64,000 bases of DNA from Helicobacter pylori (GTDB lineage Bacteria > Campylobacterota > Campylobacteria > Campylobacterales > Helicobacteraceae): NCBI RefSeq assembly GCF_001653475.1, contig NZ_CP011487.1, forward strand, positions 1,116,001-1,180,000, written 5' to 3'. Shown here piece after piece: positions 19,430-29,046 of the stretch. A program made the position numbers and the translations under genes. Below the pieces are notes generated by a model. The model ran no database searches. It saw only the letters and a list, made by a program, of their open reading frames with translations, and had not been told where the DNA came from. The number at the start of each line of letters is the position of its first letter. Position 1 is the stretch's first letter.

Positions 19430-20127
19430 TTTAATTCCCCGAATTTGCGCACTCTTTTGTAAAAATCGCTAATGATATTTTCTAAATCTTTAGGGGTGAA
19501 ATCAGGCCATAAAATCGGCGTGAAAAACAATTCCGCATAGCTGGACTGCCACAATAAAAAATTAGACAAGCGCATTTCCCCCCCCGTTCGTAACAATAAA
19601 TCCACTTCCGGCAAATTGCGCGTGTCTAAACGATTAGAAATTTCATTTTCTAAGCTTTCTAAAAGGCTTATATTGCTAGGCGGGCTTTCTAGCAAGCTTT
19701 TAAATGCCCTTGAAATCTCGTTTTTAGATCCGTAATTAAGGGCTAAAACTTGAGTAAAATCCTTAAAATGCCTAGTATCGTTTTCAAGCTGCAAGATCGT
19801 ATCTCTCAGTTCTTTAGAAAAGCCCTCTAAATCCCCTATCGCTCTAAAGCGTATGTGATTATCCAAATAAGTGGATCGCTCGTCTTTAAGGTATTTTTTA
19901 AGCATCTTCATTAAAAAATCCACTTCACTTTTAGGGCGTTTCCAATTTTCTGTAGAAAAAGCGTATAAAGTCAAGCATTCTAGCTTATGATTAGCGCACC
20001 AGATCGTAATGTCTTTAAGGGTTTTTACGCCCTTTTTATGCCCATAAGCCCTAGCTTTATTCTTTAATTTAGCCCACCTGCCATTACCATCCATAATAAT
20101 GGCAAGATGTTTGAGAGTGTTATCCAA
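19423..20127 (-). CDS. uppS: Undecaprenyl diphosphate synthase
   Basis: cis-prenyltransferase that makes the C55 carrier for peptidoglycan and LPS. The product is 234 aa with IIMDGNGRWA (catalytic Asp and the diphosphate loop) near residue 10, YAFSTENWKRP near 65 and the C-terminal DLLLRTGGEMRLSNFLLWQSSYAE. The length and all family motifs are normal. It follows the D-lactate dehydrogenase gene by about 40 bases. Confidence 0.96.
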   Translation of the reverse strand: MDNTLKHLAIIMDGNGRWAKLKNKARAYGHKKGVKTLKDITIWCANHKLECLTLYAFSTENWKRPKSEVDFLMKMLKKYLKDERSTYLDNHIRFRAIGDLEGFSKELRDTILQLENDTRHFKDFTQVLALNYGSKNEISRAFKSLLESPPSNISLLESLENEISNRLDTRNLPEVDLLLRTGGEMRLSNFLLWQSSYAELFFTPILWPDFTPKDLENIISDFYKRVRKFGELKC

Positions 20128-20167
20128 TGCCTTTACCCTTTAAAGAAATTCTTCAATTATACACCAT

Positions 20168-23008
20168 TTAAAGCGTGCAAGCATCCACTAAATAAGCGAT
20201 ATGCTGCCAAGAAAAGTGGGTTTTTTCACTCAAACCGATCTCGCAAGTGCTGGAAGTGGAAAAACCCCTTTTAAGATCATAGGATTGGTAAAACGCTTGA
20301 AAGTCGTTTAAAGCGCTCTCGTTCAATTCAGGGGTAAAAAAGCCCTTATTCCCCGCAAAGGCGCAACAACCTGTCTCTTTGTGGATAACAATCTCGCCTA
20401 AAGTGCATTTTTTAGCCAAATTGAATAACAACTCTTCTTTATTTTCTAACTTTAAAGCGCACATCGTGTATAGCCCTATGTCTTCGTTAACGGGGTTGAA
20501 TTTTAATTTAGGGCTTAAAACTTCTTCAATATAGACGCTCAAATCATAGACTTTCAAATCCTTATAAGCTTTCATTTGCTTGAAAAAATGCGTCGAACAT
20601 GCACTATGGTCTAAAACGATCGGTATTTTTCCCTTATCGCTTAATTGTAAAAAAATCGCATGGTTTTTTTCATTGTTTTGTTTGGTCAAGTCGGTGTAAT
20701 TGATAAAGGCTTTCCCGCAACAAAGCGTGTTCAATCCATTAGGATACATTACAGAAACTTTGGCTTTTTGGCATAAGGATTCAAACACTTCTTGAATGCA
20801 TCTTTTATCCGCCATTTTGGTTGATGGAGCGAACGAGCGGTTGATGCAGGTGCTGAAATAAATGACTTTTTCTTCGCTCTTAAGCGTTTTATTTTCTAAA
20901 GGATAGGCGTTGTTTTTGGGCATATAATTAAAGGCTTTAGGGAAAGGCTTGATGAATTTTTTAATCCCTTTGGTCAGGCTTACTAATTTGTGAGATCCTA
21001 TGAGATTTTGAACTAAGCGAGCGCTTTTTAAAGAAAAACGAGCCATGCTTGTGGTTGTTTGCATGTTGTTAAGGATCTTTGAAGCGATCTTTTCGCCTTT
21101 AGGGTTTTTTTGATAATGATTTAGGGCGATTCTTCCGGTATCAATTCCTAAAGGGCATAGCATAGAACACATATGGCACACCGCGCAAGTGGCGTGCGCT
21201 AAATATTCAGACTCTTTTAAAAGCTCGTCTAATAAAACTTGATCTTCATGATGACCTTGACTCACCCTTTCTTTCAAGCGCTCTGTCTCTCTGTGGATAA
21301 CGATTCGTTGTCGTGGCGTTAAAGATAAATCTTTGCTAGGGCAAACCCTTTCACAAAACCCACATTCCATGCACATGTCCAAATGCTCTTCAATAGGGTA
21401 AATGCTCTTTAAATTTTTAGTGTGGATTTCTTTATCGTTTGTGATGATCACATCAGGGTTTAAAATGCCGTTAGGATCAAACAATTCTTTGATTTGTTTA
21501 TGGATTTTATAGGCTTTTTCTCCCCACTCCATTTCCACAAAGGGGGCTACCATCCTGCCTGTGCCGTGTTCGGCTTTAATAGAGCCAGAGCTTTTGCTCA
21601 CCATTAAAAACATGTCAGAAACTAAATTTTCAAACGCCTTTCTTTCAGCTTCATTTTCTAAAATCGGCGTAACGACAAAATGCAAATTCCCGCTTAACGC
21701 ATGCCCAAAAATAATGCTGTTATCCTTAAAGCCATGTTTTTTTAAAAGCCCTTCAATCGCTTTTGCCCCCTCTACAAAACTCTCTTGACTAAAGCACACG
21801 TCTTCAATGATCACAGAGCTTTGGCTTTTTCTTTGAGACGCTGCGATAGGGAAAATGCCTTTTCTGATCTTCCACCACGATTGATAAATATTAGGATCAC
21901 TGCTGATTTGAGAATCTAAAACGACCGGTATCGTGCTCAAAGCGTTTAAAATCGTTTGCATGTTGTTTTCTAAAATTAAAGGATCATCGCTTTCGCTTTG
22001 AATGAGTAAGCATGCGTTAGACTCTTTGACTTCTAAAATCACACTAGGCATGCCCTCCAAACCTTTCACGCTTTTTAAGGACGCATAATCCATAAGCTCT
22101 GCTGAAGAAATCATTTCAGGCTGTCTGGCTTTTAAAGCGGCTAAAATTTGAGCGGCTCTGGCGCATCGCTCTAAATTTTCATAAAACAATAACGCGCAAG
22201 TTTTATAAGCGTAGTCTTTCACGCATTCTAATTCCACGCTTGAAATAAAGCCTAAAGTCCCCTCAGAGCCTATGAATAAATGGCTGATAATTTCAATAGG
22301 GTCTTCAAAATCAATGAGAGCGTTTAAGCTGTAGCCGGTGGTGTTTTTGATCTCGTATTTTTTCTTAATTAAAGCATGCAATGCTTTATCTTCTAAAATC
22401 TCTTTTCTTAAATTCAAAACCCCTTCAATCAAATCTTTGCGCGTGTTTTTGAAATTCTCAACGCTCTTCTGATTGGCCGTGTCTAAAAGAGTGCCGTCAG
22501 CTAAAATGACTCTTAAGGATTTTAGGGTTTTGTAGCTGTTTTGCTCCACCCCGCAACACATCCCGCTAGCGTTATTAGCGACAATCCCCCCTATCATAGC
22601 GGTGTTTATTGTAGCGGGATCCGGGCCTATTTTTTTGTGGTAAGGTTTCAATAAAGCGTTCGCGTTGCTTCCTATGACTCCGCATGAGAGCTGGATGCTT
22701 TTAGCGTTATCTAAAATTTTAGCGTCTTTGAAAAAATGCGTAGCCATCACTAGCACCCCATCACAGCTCGCTTGCCCTGATAAGGAACTCCCAGCCGCTC
22801 TAAAAGTCAATGAAACGCCATGCTTTTTGGCTAAAACACAAAGCTTTTGAACTTCTTCTTCATTCTTCACCCAAGCGACTATTTTAGGGATATAACGATA
22901 ACATGACGCATCAATGCCATAAGCCAAACGGCGTAAATAATCCTTAAAAACCCTATCGCTTAAAAACCCGCTCGCTTCGGTAAAAAAAGCGTCATAATTT
23001 TCTGCCAC
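20168..23008 (-). CDS. dld: D-lactate dehydrogenase, FAD and Fe-S fusion type
   Basis: A 946-aa fusion. An N-terminal PCMH-type FAD domain (RAAGSSLSGQA near 70, NNASGMCCG near 145) and a GlcD-like C-terminal cap are followed by two 4Fe-4S ferredoxin motifs (CMECGFCERVCPS near 541 and CAVCHMCSMLCPLG near 606). Two CCG-type cysteine blocks come last (CCGKAF near 757, TGCCAFAGNKGFF near 877). It oxidises D-lactate and feeds the quinone pool at the inner membrane. It is one of the D- and L-lactate systems H. pylori uses in the stomach. Confidence 0.88.
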   Translation of the reverse strand: MAENYDAFFTEASGFLSDRVFKDYLRRLAYGIDASCYRYIPKIVAWVKNEEEVQKLCVLAKKHGVSLTFRAAGSSLSGQASCDGVLVMATHFFKDAKILDNAKSIQLSCGVIGSNANALLKPYHKKIGPDPATINTAMIGGIVANNASGMCCGVEQNSYKTLKSLRVILADGTLLDTANQKSVENFKNTRKDLIEGVLNLRKEILEDKALHALIKKKYEIKNTTGYSLNALIDFEDPIEIISHLFIGSEGTLGFISSVELECVKDYAYKTCALLFYENLERCARAAQILAALKARQPEMISSAELMDYASLKSVKGLEGMPSVILEVKESNACLLIQSESDDPLILENNMQTILNALSTIPVVLDSQISSDPNIYQSWWKIRKGIFPIAASQRKSQSSVIIEDVCFSQESFVEGAKAIEGLLKKHGFKDNSIIFGHALSGNLHFVVTPILENEAERKAFENLVSDMFLMVSKSSGSIKAEHGTGRMVAPFVEMEWGEKAYKIHKQIKELFDPNGILNPDVIITNDKEIHTKNLKSIYPIEEHLDMCMECGFCERVCPSKDLSLTPRQRIVIHRETERLKERVSQGHHEDQVLLDELLKESEYLAHATCAVCHMCSMLCPLGIDTGRIALNHYQKNPKGEKIASKILNNMQTTTSMARFSLKSARLVQNLIGSHKLVSLTKGIKKFIKPFPKAFNYMPKNNAYPLENKTLKSEEKVIYFSTCINRSFAPSTKMADKRCIQEVFESLCQKAKVSVMYPNGLNTLCCGKAFINYTDLTKQNNEKNHAIFLQLSDKGKIPIVLDHSACSTHFFKQMKAYKDLKVYDLSVYIEEVLSPKLKFNPVNEDIGLYTMCALKLENKEELLFNLAKKCTLGEIVIHKETGCCAFAGNKGFFTPELNESALNDFQAFYQSYDLKRGFSTSSTCEIGLSEKTHFSWQHIAYLVDACTL

Positions 23009-23079
23009 ACACGCTCCTTAAACATTCCTATTTATCAAATCATTGTAACATAACCTTATTTTAGAAATTAAGGATAAAC

Positions 23080-23412
23080 ATGCTTGAAGATTATGCAATC
23101 GGTTTAGAAGAAGTCAATTTCAATGATTTCATAGTGGTGGATGTGCGCGAGTTGGACGAATATGAAGAATTGCATTTGCCTAACGCCACGCTCATTAGCG
23201 TTAATGATCAAGAAAAGCTCGCTGATTTTTTATCCCAGCACAAAGATCAAAAAGTGTTGCTCCATTGCAGGGCTGGTCGCAGGGCTTTAGATGCGGCTAA
23301 AAGCATGCATGCATTAGGCTATACGCCCTATTATTTAGAGGGCGATGTCTATGATTTTGAAAAATACGGCTTTAGAATGGTCTATGATGACACTAGCGGT
23401 AAAAAAAACTAG
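23080..23412 (+). CDS. Rhodanese-domain protein
   Basis: A 110-aa single rhodanese domain. FIVVDVRELDEYEELHLPNATLI leads to the active-site loop HCRAGRRA, with the catalytic cysteine at residue 63. Such proteins carry persulfide sulfur. The true acceptor is unknown. The gene is divergent from dld and is followed by hemD after 2 bases. Confidence 0.88.
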   Translation: MLEDYAIGLEEVNFNDFIVVDVRELDEYEELHLPNATLISVNDQEKLADFLSQHKDQKVLLHCRAGRRALDAAKSMHALGYTPYYLEGDVYDFEKYGFRMVYDDTSGKKN

Positions 23413-23414
23413 GC

Positions 23415-24095
23415 ATGAGGGAGATTGTATGGGTGCATTCTCAAAGAATCGCCCCTTATAAGACTCTCATTTTAAATGAATTTTGCTACTATCCCTTAGA
23501 ATTAGATCCAACCCCTTTTAGTGCCCTTATTTTCACTTCTAAAAATGCGGTGTTTTCCTTACTAGAAACTCTAAAAAACAGCCCCAAACTCCAAATTTTA
23601 CAAAATATTCCTGCTTACGCTTTGAGCGAACCCACCGCAAAAACTTTACAAGATCACCATTTTAAAACCGCCTTTATAGGGAAAAAAGCCCATGGCAAAG
23701 AGTTCGTTCAAGAAATCATTCCTTTATTGGAAGAAAAAAGCGTTTTGTATCTCAGGGCAAAAGAGATTGCCTCTTCTTTAGACACCCTTCTTTTAGAGCA
23801 TGGCATTGATTTCAAGCAAGCCGTTGTTTATGAAAACAAGCTCAAACATTTGACTTTAAGCGAACAAAACGCCCTAAAACCCAAAGAAAAGAGCATTCTT
23901 ATTTTTACCGCTATAAGCCATGCAAAAGCCTTTTTACACTATTTTGAATTTTTAGAAAATTACACCGCTATAAGCATTGGCAACACGACCGCTCTTTATT
24001 TGCAAGAGCAAGGCATTCAAAGCTATAGCGCTAAAAAGCCCTCCTTAGAAGCGTGTTTAGAACTGGCTTTAAGTTTGAGGGTTAAGGAATGTTAA
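23415..24095 (+). CDS. hemD: Uroporphyrinogen-III synthase
   Basis: Closes hydroxymethylbilane to uroporphyrinogen III in haem synthesis. The product is 226 aa, the usual size. The family is poorly conserved, but SALIFTSKNAVFSLLETL and the C-terminal ILIFTAISHAKAFLHYF, with YTAISIGNTTALYLQEQG, fit the two-lobed HemD fold. It is co-directional with the rhodanese gene and crcB. Confidence 0.82.
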   Translation: MREIVWVHSQRIAPYKTLILNEFCYYPLELDPTPFSALIFTSKNAVFSLLETLKNSPKLQILQNIPAYALSEPTAKTLQDHHFKTAFIGKKAHGKEFVQEIIPLLEEKSVLYLRAKEIASSLDTLLLEHGIDFKQAVVYENKLKHLTLSEQNALKPKEKSILIFTAISHAKAFLHYFEFLENYTAISIGNTTALYLQEQGIQSYSAKKPSLEACLELALSLRVKEC

Positions 24096-24141
24096 AAACA
24101 TCTCATTATAATGCTTTCAGTTATTTTTTAAAGGATGATGC

Positions 24142-24534
24142 ATGAATTTTGTCTTTTTATGGGCCGCTTTAGGGGGGGCTATAGGGAGTTCACTAAGGTA
24201 TTTTGTGGGCAAAATGATGCCCAGTAAATTTTTAATGTTTGAAAGTTTTCCTTTAGGGACTTTTAGCGTGAATGTAATAGGGTGTTTTATCATCGGCTTT
24301 ATGGGGCATTTGGCTGTTAAAAAAGTTTTTAGTGATGATTTTGGGATTTTCTTTGTAACTGGGGTTTTAGGGGGTTTTACGACCTTTTCTTCTTACGGGC
24401 TAGACACTTTAAAACTCTTGCAAAAATCCCAATACATGGAAGCCGTTTCTTATGTCTTAGGCACTAACATTTTAGGGCTTATTGGGGTAGCCATTGGTTG
24501 GTTTTTGGCTAAAAATTTTGTAGGCATTCATTAA
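24142..24534 (+). CDS. crcB: Fluoride ion channel
   Basis: A 130-aa protein with four membrane helices. It has GGAIGSSLRYF in the first, the conserved GTFSVNVIGCFIIGF in the second and GGFTTFSSYGLDT in the third. These are hallmarks of the dual-topology Fluc/CrcB channel that exports fluoride. AAGGATG lies before the ATG. No fluoride riboswitch was recognised in the 46-base spacer upstream. Confidence 0.94.
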   Translation: MNFVFLWAALGGAIGSSLRYFVGKMMPSKFLMFESFPLGTFSVNVIGCFIIGFMGHLAVKKVFSDDFGIFFVTGVLGGFTTFSSYGLDTLKLLQKSQYMEAVSYVLGTNILGLIGVAIGWFLAKNFVGIH

Positions 24535-24554
24535 AAAACGCTTTTTAGCGTTTT
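24535..24554. terminator. Bidirectional terminator between crcB and hemW
   Basis: AAAACGCT, a four-base T loop and AGCGTTTT form an 8-bp stem between two convergent genes, with A-rich and T-rich flanks that serve both strands. Confidence 0.75.
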
Positions 24555-24585
24555 ATTAACGCTTGATTAAAGCAGAACCTAACGA

Positions 24586-25623
24586 TTACAATAGCCACAA
24601 AGCCATTTCATCGGCCATGAAAAAATCGCTCGCTATCAATCGCTTATTTTTAATGAAAGCCTTATTTTCTTCAATCAAAAACTTTACTTTATTAGCGTCT
24701 AAGAAACTAAGCTCAACCCCCAACTCACACCTCAAGCCTAAAAACAGCTTTTCTAAACGCTTGTCTTGTTCGCTAAGCGTCTCAACTTGGCGTTTTAGGG
24801 GGTCTTTAATGTAGTTTTCTATGAGTTTTTTCGCATAAAAGCGTTCATTCGCCACGCAACCTACAGCCCCAGCCCCGCATCCTAAATAATCTTTAGCCCC
24901 CCAGTAAGCCAAGTTGTGTTTGACTTGATAACCTCTAGCGTAATTAGACACTTCGTATTGCTTGAAAGAAAAGCCCTCTAAAGCCTCTTTTATTATATTG
25001 TCAAAATGGGTGCATGAGGGTTTTTTGGCGTTTTTTTCTAAATTCGTGTTTTTTTCAATACTCAAAGCATAAGCGCTCAAGTGGTTGATAGGGAGTTCTT
25101 TAGCGAGCTTTAATTCTTCTTTTAAAGAGTTTTCATTATCTAATGGGGTATTATAAATCAAATCAATGCTGATATTTTCAATCTTGCTTTTTAAAATAGT
25201 TTCTATCACAGGAGCGATATTTTTGGAATGTTGGCGCTCTAAAAACAATAATTTATCTTCCCTAAAACTTTGCACCCCTAAACTCAAACGGTTGATCCCT
25301 AAATCTTTTAAGCCTTGACACCAAGTTTTAGAAATCAATTCGGGGTTAGCTTCAGTGGTGATCTCGCAATCCATGCTCAAATTTGCATTGTGATGGATGC
25401 TTTCAAAGATCCTTTCAAAAGACTTCACGCTTAAAGTGTTAGGCGTGCCGCCGCCAATAAAAACGCTCTCAATTACTTCATCAGTTTGGCTTAACGCATG
25501 CGTTAAATCCAGGCATAACGCTTGAATGTATTCTTCTTTTAACCCATGCTTATTTTCATAGGAATTGAAAGCGCAATAACCGCATTTATTTTCACAAAAG
25601 GGGATATGAATGTATAAAATCAT
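24586..25623 (-). CDS. hemW: HemW-like radical SAM protein (formerly HemN-like)
   Basis: A 345-aa radical SAM protein beginning MILYIHIPFCENKCGYC, with the CxxxCxxC cluster at the start, and SVFIGGGTPNTL and GVQSFREDKLLFLERQH downstream. This pattern belongs to HemW, a haem chaperone, rather than the coproporphyrinogen dehydrogenase HemN. An upstream in-frame ATG would add seven residues. I chose the start that gives the normal N-terminus. Confidence 0.85.
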   Translation of the reverse strand: MILYIHIPFCENKCGYCAFNSYENKHGLKEEYIQALCLDLTHALSQTDEVIESVFIGGGTPNTLSVKSFERIFESIHHNANLSMDCEITTEANPELISKTWCQGLKDLGINRLSLGVQSFREDKLLFLERQHSKNIAPVIETILKSKIENISIDLIYNTPLDNENSLKEELKLAKELPINHLSAYALSIEKNTNLEKNAKKPSCTHFDNIIKEALEGFSFKQYEVSNYARGYQVKHNLAYWGAKDYLGCGAGAVGCVANERFYAKKLIENYIKDPLKRQVETLSEQDKRLEKLFLGLRCELGVELSFLDANKVKFLIEENKAFIKNKRLIASDFFMADEMALWLL

Positions 25624-25718
25624 ATTTATTTCTCTCATTTTCATTTCATTTTAAGCAAAACTTAAACTTGTAATTGTATCATTTTAAGATTATTTTGATA
25701 AGTAAAGGAGACAAACTT

Positions 25719-26009
25719 ATGAAAAAGGTTATTATGGCTTTAGGCGTTTTAGCGTTCGCAAACGCTTTAATGGCAACAGACGTTAAAGCTCTCGCAAAAA
25801 GTTGTGCCGCTTGCCATGGGGTTAAGTTTGAAAAGAAAGCTTTAGGCAAGAGCAAAATCGTCAACATGATGACTGAAGCAGAAATTGAAAAAGAGCTTAT
25901 GGATTTTAAAAATGGTGCTAATAAGAATCCTGTCATGACCGCGCAAGCTAAAAAATTGAGCGATGAAGACATCAAAGCTTTAGCCAAATACATCCCCACT
26001 CTCAAATAA
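25719..26009 (+). CDS. Cytochrome c553
   Basis: A 96-aa periplasmic class I cytochrome c. The signal peptide is MKKVIMALGVLAFANALMA, followed by the haem site SCAACHG with His ligand, and a Met in NPVM as likely sixth ligand. It passes electrons from the bc1 complex to the cbb3 oxidase. AAAGGAG stands 8 bases before the chosen ATG. An upstream non-ATG extension would spoil the signal peptide. A strong hairpin follows. Confidence 0.93.
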   Translation: MKKVIMALGVLAFANALMATDVKALAKSCAACHGVKFEKKALGKSKIVNMMTEAEIEKELMDFKNGANKNPVMTAQAKKLSDEDIKALAKYIPTLK

Positions 26010-26019
26010 ACTCTCTTCG

Positions 26020-26050
26020 TTTTAATAGCGCTATTTGGGTGCTATTAAAA
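26020..26050 (+). terminator. Hairpin terminator after cytochrome c553
   Basis: TTTTAATAGC and GCTATTAAAA make a 10-bp perfect stem with an 11-base loop, 10 bases after the stop codon. There is no long U-run, but A/T-rich sequence follows. Confidence 0.6.
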
Positions 26051-26169
26051 TGAGTTTCAAACCCTTTTTTCTTAATTTTTGATTTTAATGGCATTCTTAA
26101 CCCTACTTAAAGCCAGCATACACTATAATATCATCTTAATCAAACAAGAAAGAGCTGAAATAAAGACCT

Positions 26170-26643
26170 ATGCTACACAAAAAATATCGTCCTAATGTTG
26201 CGGCTATCATTGTGTCGCCAGACTACCCTAATACATGCGAAATTTTTATCGCCGAGCGCATAGATATTGAAGGGGCGTGGCAGTTCCCCCAAGGGGGCAT
26301 TGATGAGGGCGAAACCCCTTTAGAAGCGCTCCATAGGGAATTATTAGAAGAAATCGGCACGAATGAAATAGAGATTTTAGCGCAATACCCCAGATGGATC
26401 GCTTATGATTTCCCAAGCAACATGGAGCATAAATTTTATTCGTTTGACGGGCAAAAACAACGCTATTTTCTAGTGCGCCTAAAGCATGCTAACAACATTG
26501 ATTTGAACAAACACACGCCAGAATTTAGAGCCTATCAATTCATCCATCTTAAGGATTTGCTTAAAAAAATCGTTCCCTTTAAGCGTCAAGTGTACCGCCA
26601 AGTCATTGCTTATTTCAGGAGAGAGGGGTATTTAGGGTGTTAA
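26170..26643 (+). CDS. nudH: RNA pyrophosphohydrolase / dinucleoside polyphosphate hydrolase
   Basis: A 157-aa Nudix protein. The Nudix box spans residues 42-64 with GGIDEGE, then RELLEEIG. It cleaves dinucleoside polyphosphates, and in H. pylori the family member (RppH) removes 5' diphosphate from RNA to start decay. Older annotation calls it invasion protein InvA. It overlaps lysC by 7 bases. Confidence 0.93.
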   Translation: MLHKKYRPNVAAIIVSPDYPNTCEIFIAERIDIEGAWQFPQGGIDEGETPLEALHRELLEEIGTNEIEILAQYPRWIAYDFPSNMEHKFYSFDGQKQRYFLVRLKHANNIDLNKHTPEFRAYQFIHLKDLLKKIVPFKRQVYRQVIAYFRREGYLGC

Positions 26644-27854
26644 TCGTTCAAAAATACGGCGGCACGAGCATGGGCAGTGTGGAAAGGATCCACAATGTCG
26701 CCCAAAGGGTTTTAGAAAGCGTTAAATCAGGGCATCAGGTAGTAGTGGTGGTTTCTGCGATGAGCGGCGAAACCGATAGGCTTTTAGAATTTGGTAAGAA
26801 TTTTAGCCATAACCCTAACAAGCGAGAAATGGACAGGATTGTAAGCGTGGGGGAATTGGTTTCAAGCGCGGCTTTGAGCATGGCGTTAGAGAGGTATGGG
26901 CATAGAGCCATTTCATTGAGCGGGAAAGAAGCGGGCATTTTAACCAGTTCGCATTTTCAAAACGCCGTGATCCAATCCATTGACACTCAACGCATCACAG
27001 AGCTTTTAGAAAAAAACTACATCGTGGTGATCGCTGGGTTTCAAGGCGCTGATATTCAAGGCGAAACAACGACTTTAGGGCGTGGAGGGAGCGATTTGAG
27101 CGCGGTCGCTTTGGCCGGGGCTTTAAAAGCGGGTTTGTGCGAAATCTATACGGATGTGGATGGCGTTTATACCACTGATCCGCGCATTGAAGAAAAGGCT
27201 CAAAAAATCACGCAAATCAGCTATGATGAAATGCTTGAACTGGCTTCTATGGGGGCTAAAGTTTTACTAAACCGCTCGGTAGAATTGGCCAAAAAACTCA
27301 GCGTGAAGTTAGTGACTCGCAATTCGTTTAACCACAGCGAAGGCACGCTCATTGTGGCTGAAAAAGACTTTAAAGGAGAACGCATGGAAACCCCTATAGT
27401 GAGCGGGATCGCATTGGATAAAAATCAGGCTCGTGTGAGCATGGAGGGCGTGGAAGACAGGCCAGGCATTGCCGCTGAAATCTTTGGCGCTTTAGCGGAG
27501 TATCGCATTAATGTGGATATGATAGTCCAAACGATCGGCAGAGACGGCAAAACCGATTTGGATTTTACGATCGTTAAAACCCAAATAGAAGAAACCAAGC
27601 AAGCCTTAAAGCCTTTTTTAGCGCAAATGGATTCCATTGATTATGATGAGAATATCGCTAAAGTTTCCATAGTGGGCGTGGGCATGAAGTCGCATTCTGG
27701 GGTAGCGAGTATCGCTTTTAAAGCCCTAGCCAAAGACAATATCAATATCATGATGATTTCTACAAGCGAGATTAAAATTTCGGTTTTGATTGACATTAAA
27801 TACGCTGAATTAGCCGTTAGAACTTTGCATGCGGTGTATCAATTAGATCAATGA
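26637..27854 (+). CDS. lysC: Aspartate kinase
   Basis: Phosphorylates aspartate, the entry to lysine, threonine, methionine and diaminopimelate synthesis. The product is 405 aa: kinase domain with [27 protein letters not shown] and the [13 protein letters not shown] [13 protein letters not shown], followed by two ACT domains from about residue 265 that suggest feedback control. It starts with GTG inside the end of nudH and overlaps hobA by 4 bases. Confidence 0.96.
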   Translation: MLIVQKYGGTSMGSVERIHNVAQRVLESVKSGHQVVVVVSAMSGETDRLLEFGKNFSHNPNKREMDRIVSVGELVSSAALSMALERYGHRAISLSGKEAGILTSSHFQNAVIQSIDTQRITELLEKNYIVVIAGFQGADIQGETTTLGRGGSDLSAVALAGALKAGLCEIYTDVDGVYTTDPRIEEKAQKITQISYDEMLELASMGAKVLLNRSVELAKKLSVKLVTRNSFNHSEGTLIVAEKDFKGERMETPIVSGIALDKNQARVSMEGVEDRPGIAAEIFGALAEYRINVDMIVQTIGRDGKTDLDFTIVKTQIEETKQALKPFLAQMDSIDYDENIAKVSIVGVGMKSHSGVASIAFKALAKDNINIMMISTSEIKISVLIDIKYAELAVRTLHAVYQLDQ

Positions 27855-28393
27855 AAAATTTCTACGACTGGATCAAGGAATTTGCGCGCGATCAGGGGGA
27901 ATTTATCGCCCAACAAAGCGGGTGGTTGGAATTAGAGCGATCAAGCTATGCAAAACTCATCGCGCAAACCATCTCGCATGTGCTTAATGGCGGATCGCTG
28001 TTAGTGAGCGCTGATTCTTCTAGGCGCTGGTTTTTAAACTACATTCTTTCTAACCTCAACCCTAAAGATTTAAAAGAGCGCCCCTTATTGCCAGTCATTG
28101 ATTTTAACGCTTCTTCTTTCTACCCCAAAAACGATGCGAATCTCTCTTTAGCCACCATAGAGATGACTTATCAAAACCCCATGTTTTGGCATGTTGGGAG
28201 GGTTGAAAATGAAGGCTTGAAAACGATACTACTGAGTAAAATCCCTAGTTTTTTATGGCTTTTTGAAGAGCTTAAAGAAGATTGCTTGCTTTTAAAAGAG
28301 CATGACAGCTTGCTGGATTATAAATTATTGCAGCTCTTCAAACTCTTTGAAAACGCGCTTTTTAGCGCGCTATACAATAAGGTTACTCTGTGA
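27851..28393 (+). CDS. hobA: DnaA-binding initiation factor HobA
   Basis: A 180-aa protein ([22 protein letters not shown]) matching HobA. HobA binds DnaA domain I and helps assemble DnaA at oriC, as DiaA does in E. coli. It has an SIS-like alpha/beta fold in the known structure. It sits in the lysC-hobA-holB-folP run with 4-base overlaps (established context, HP1230). Confidence 0.9.
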   Translation: MKNFYDWIKEFARDQGEFIAQQSGWLELERSSYAKLIAQTISHVLNGGSLLVSADSSRRWFLNYILSNLNPKDLKERPLLPVIDFNASSFYPKNDANLSLATIEMTYQNPMFWHVGRVENEGLKTILLSKIPSFLWLFEELKEDCLLLKEHDSLLDYKLLQLFKLFENALFSALYNKVTL

Positions 28394-29046
28394 AAAATTT
28401 CAACCGCCTTATTTATACGGACAATCTTGAAGAGAGCCTAGAAGAGACTGCAAGCCTTTTTAAACGCCACATTAAATTCTACACGGAGATTATTGAAAAA
28501 GACAAAAAGGTGATCAAAACTTTTAACAAGGACTTTAAAATAGAGCATGCCAAAGAAGTTATTTCAAAGGCCCACTTAAAACACAGTGAACTGAACGCCT
28601 TTTTAATCGCCGCGCCCAGTTATGGCATAGAAGCCCAAAACGCGCTTTTAAAAATCTTAGAAGAACCCCCGAATAATGTTTGTTTTATCATGTTTGCTAA
28701 AAGCCCAAGCCATGTTTTAGCCACCATTAAATCCCGCTTAATCAAAGAAGACAAACGCCAAAAAATCCCCCTAAAACCTTTAGATTTGGATTTATCAAGG
28801 CTGGATTTGAAAGACATTTATGCGTTTTTAAAAAATTCAGACAAAGAAAGTTTTGATTCTAGAGAAAATCAGAGGGAAAAAATTGAAAGCCTGTTAGAGA
28901 GTGTTAACAGGCACCAAATCCCATTAAATGAGCAAGAATTGCAAGCCTTTGATTTAGCGATCAAGGCTAATAGCTCTTATTACAAGCTCAGCTATAATCT
29001 TTTACCCCTACTTTTAAGCCTTTTATCTAAAAAGAAAACGCCATGA
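28390..29046 (+). CDS. holB: DNA polymerase III subunit delta-prime
   Basis: A 218-aa clamp-loader subunit, shorter than E. coli delta-prime (334 aa). It has NAFLIAAPSYGIEAQNALLKILEEPP and a SRLI segment in place of the SRC motif. No Walker A is seen, as expected for a delta-prime subunit. GTG start overlapping hobA, and 4-base overlap with folP. Replication genes hobA and holB are thus coupled. Confidence 0.85.
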   Translation: MKNFNRLIYTDNLEESLEETASLFKRHIKFYTEIIEKDKKVIKTFNKDFKIEHAKEVISKAHLKHSELNAFLIAAPSYGIEAQNALLKILEEPPNNVCFIMFAKSPSHVLATIKSRLIKEDKRQKIPLKPLDLDLSRLDLKDIYAFLKNSDKESFDSRENQREKIESLLESVNRHQIPLNEQELQAFDLAIKANSSYYKLSYNLLPLLLSLLSKKKTP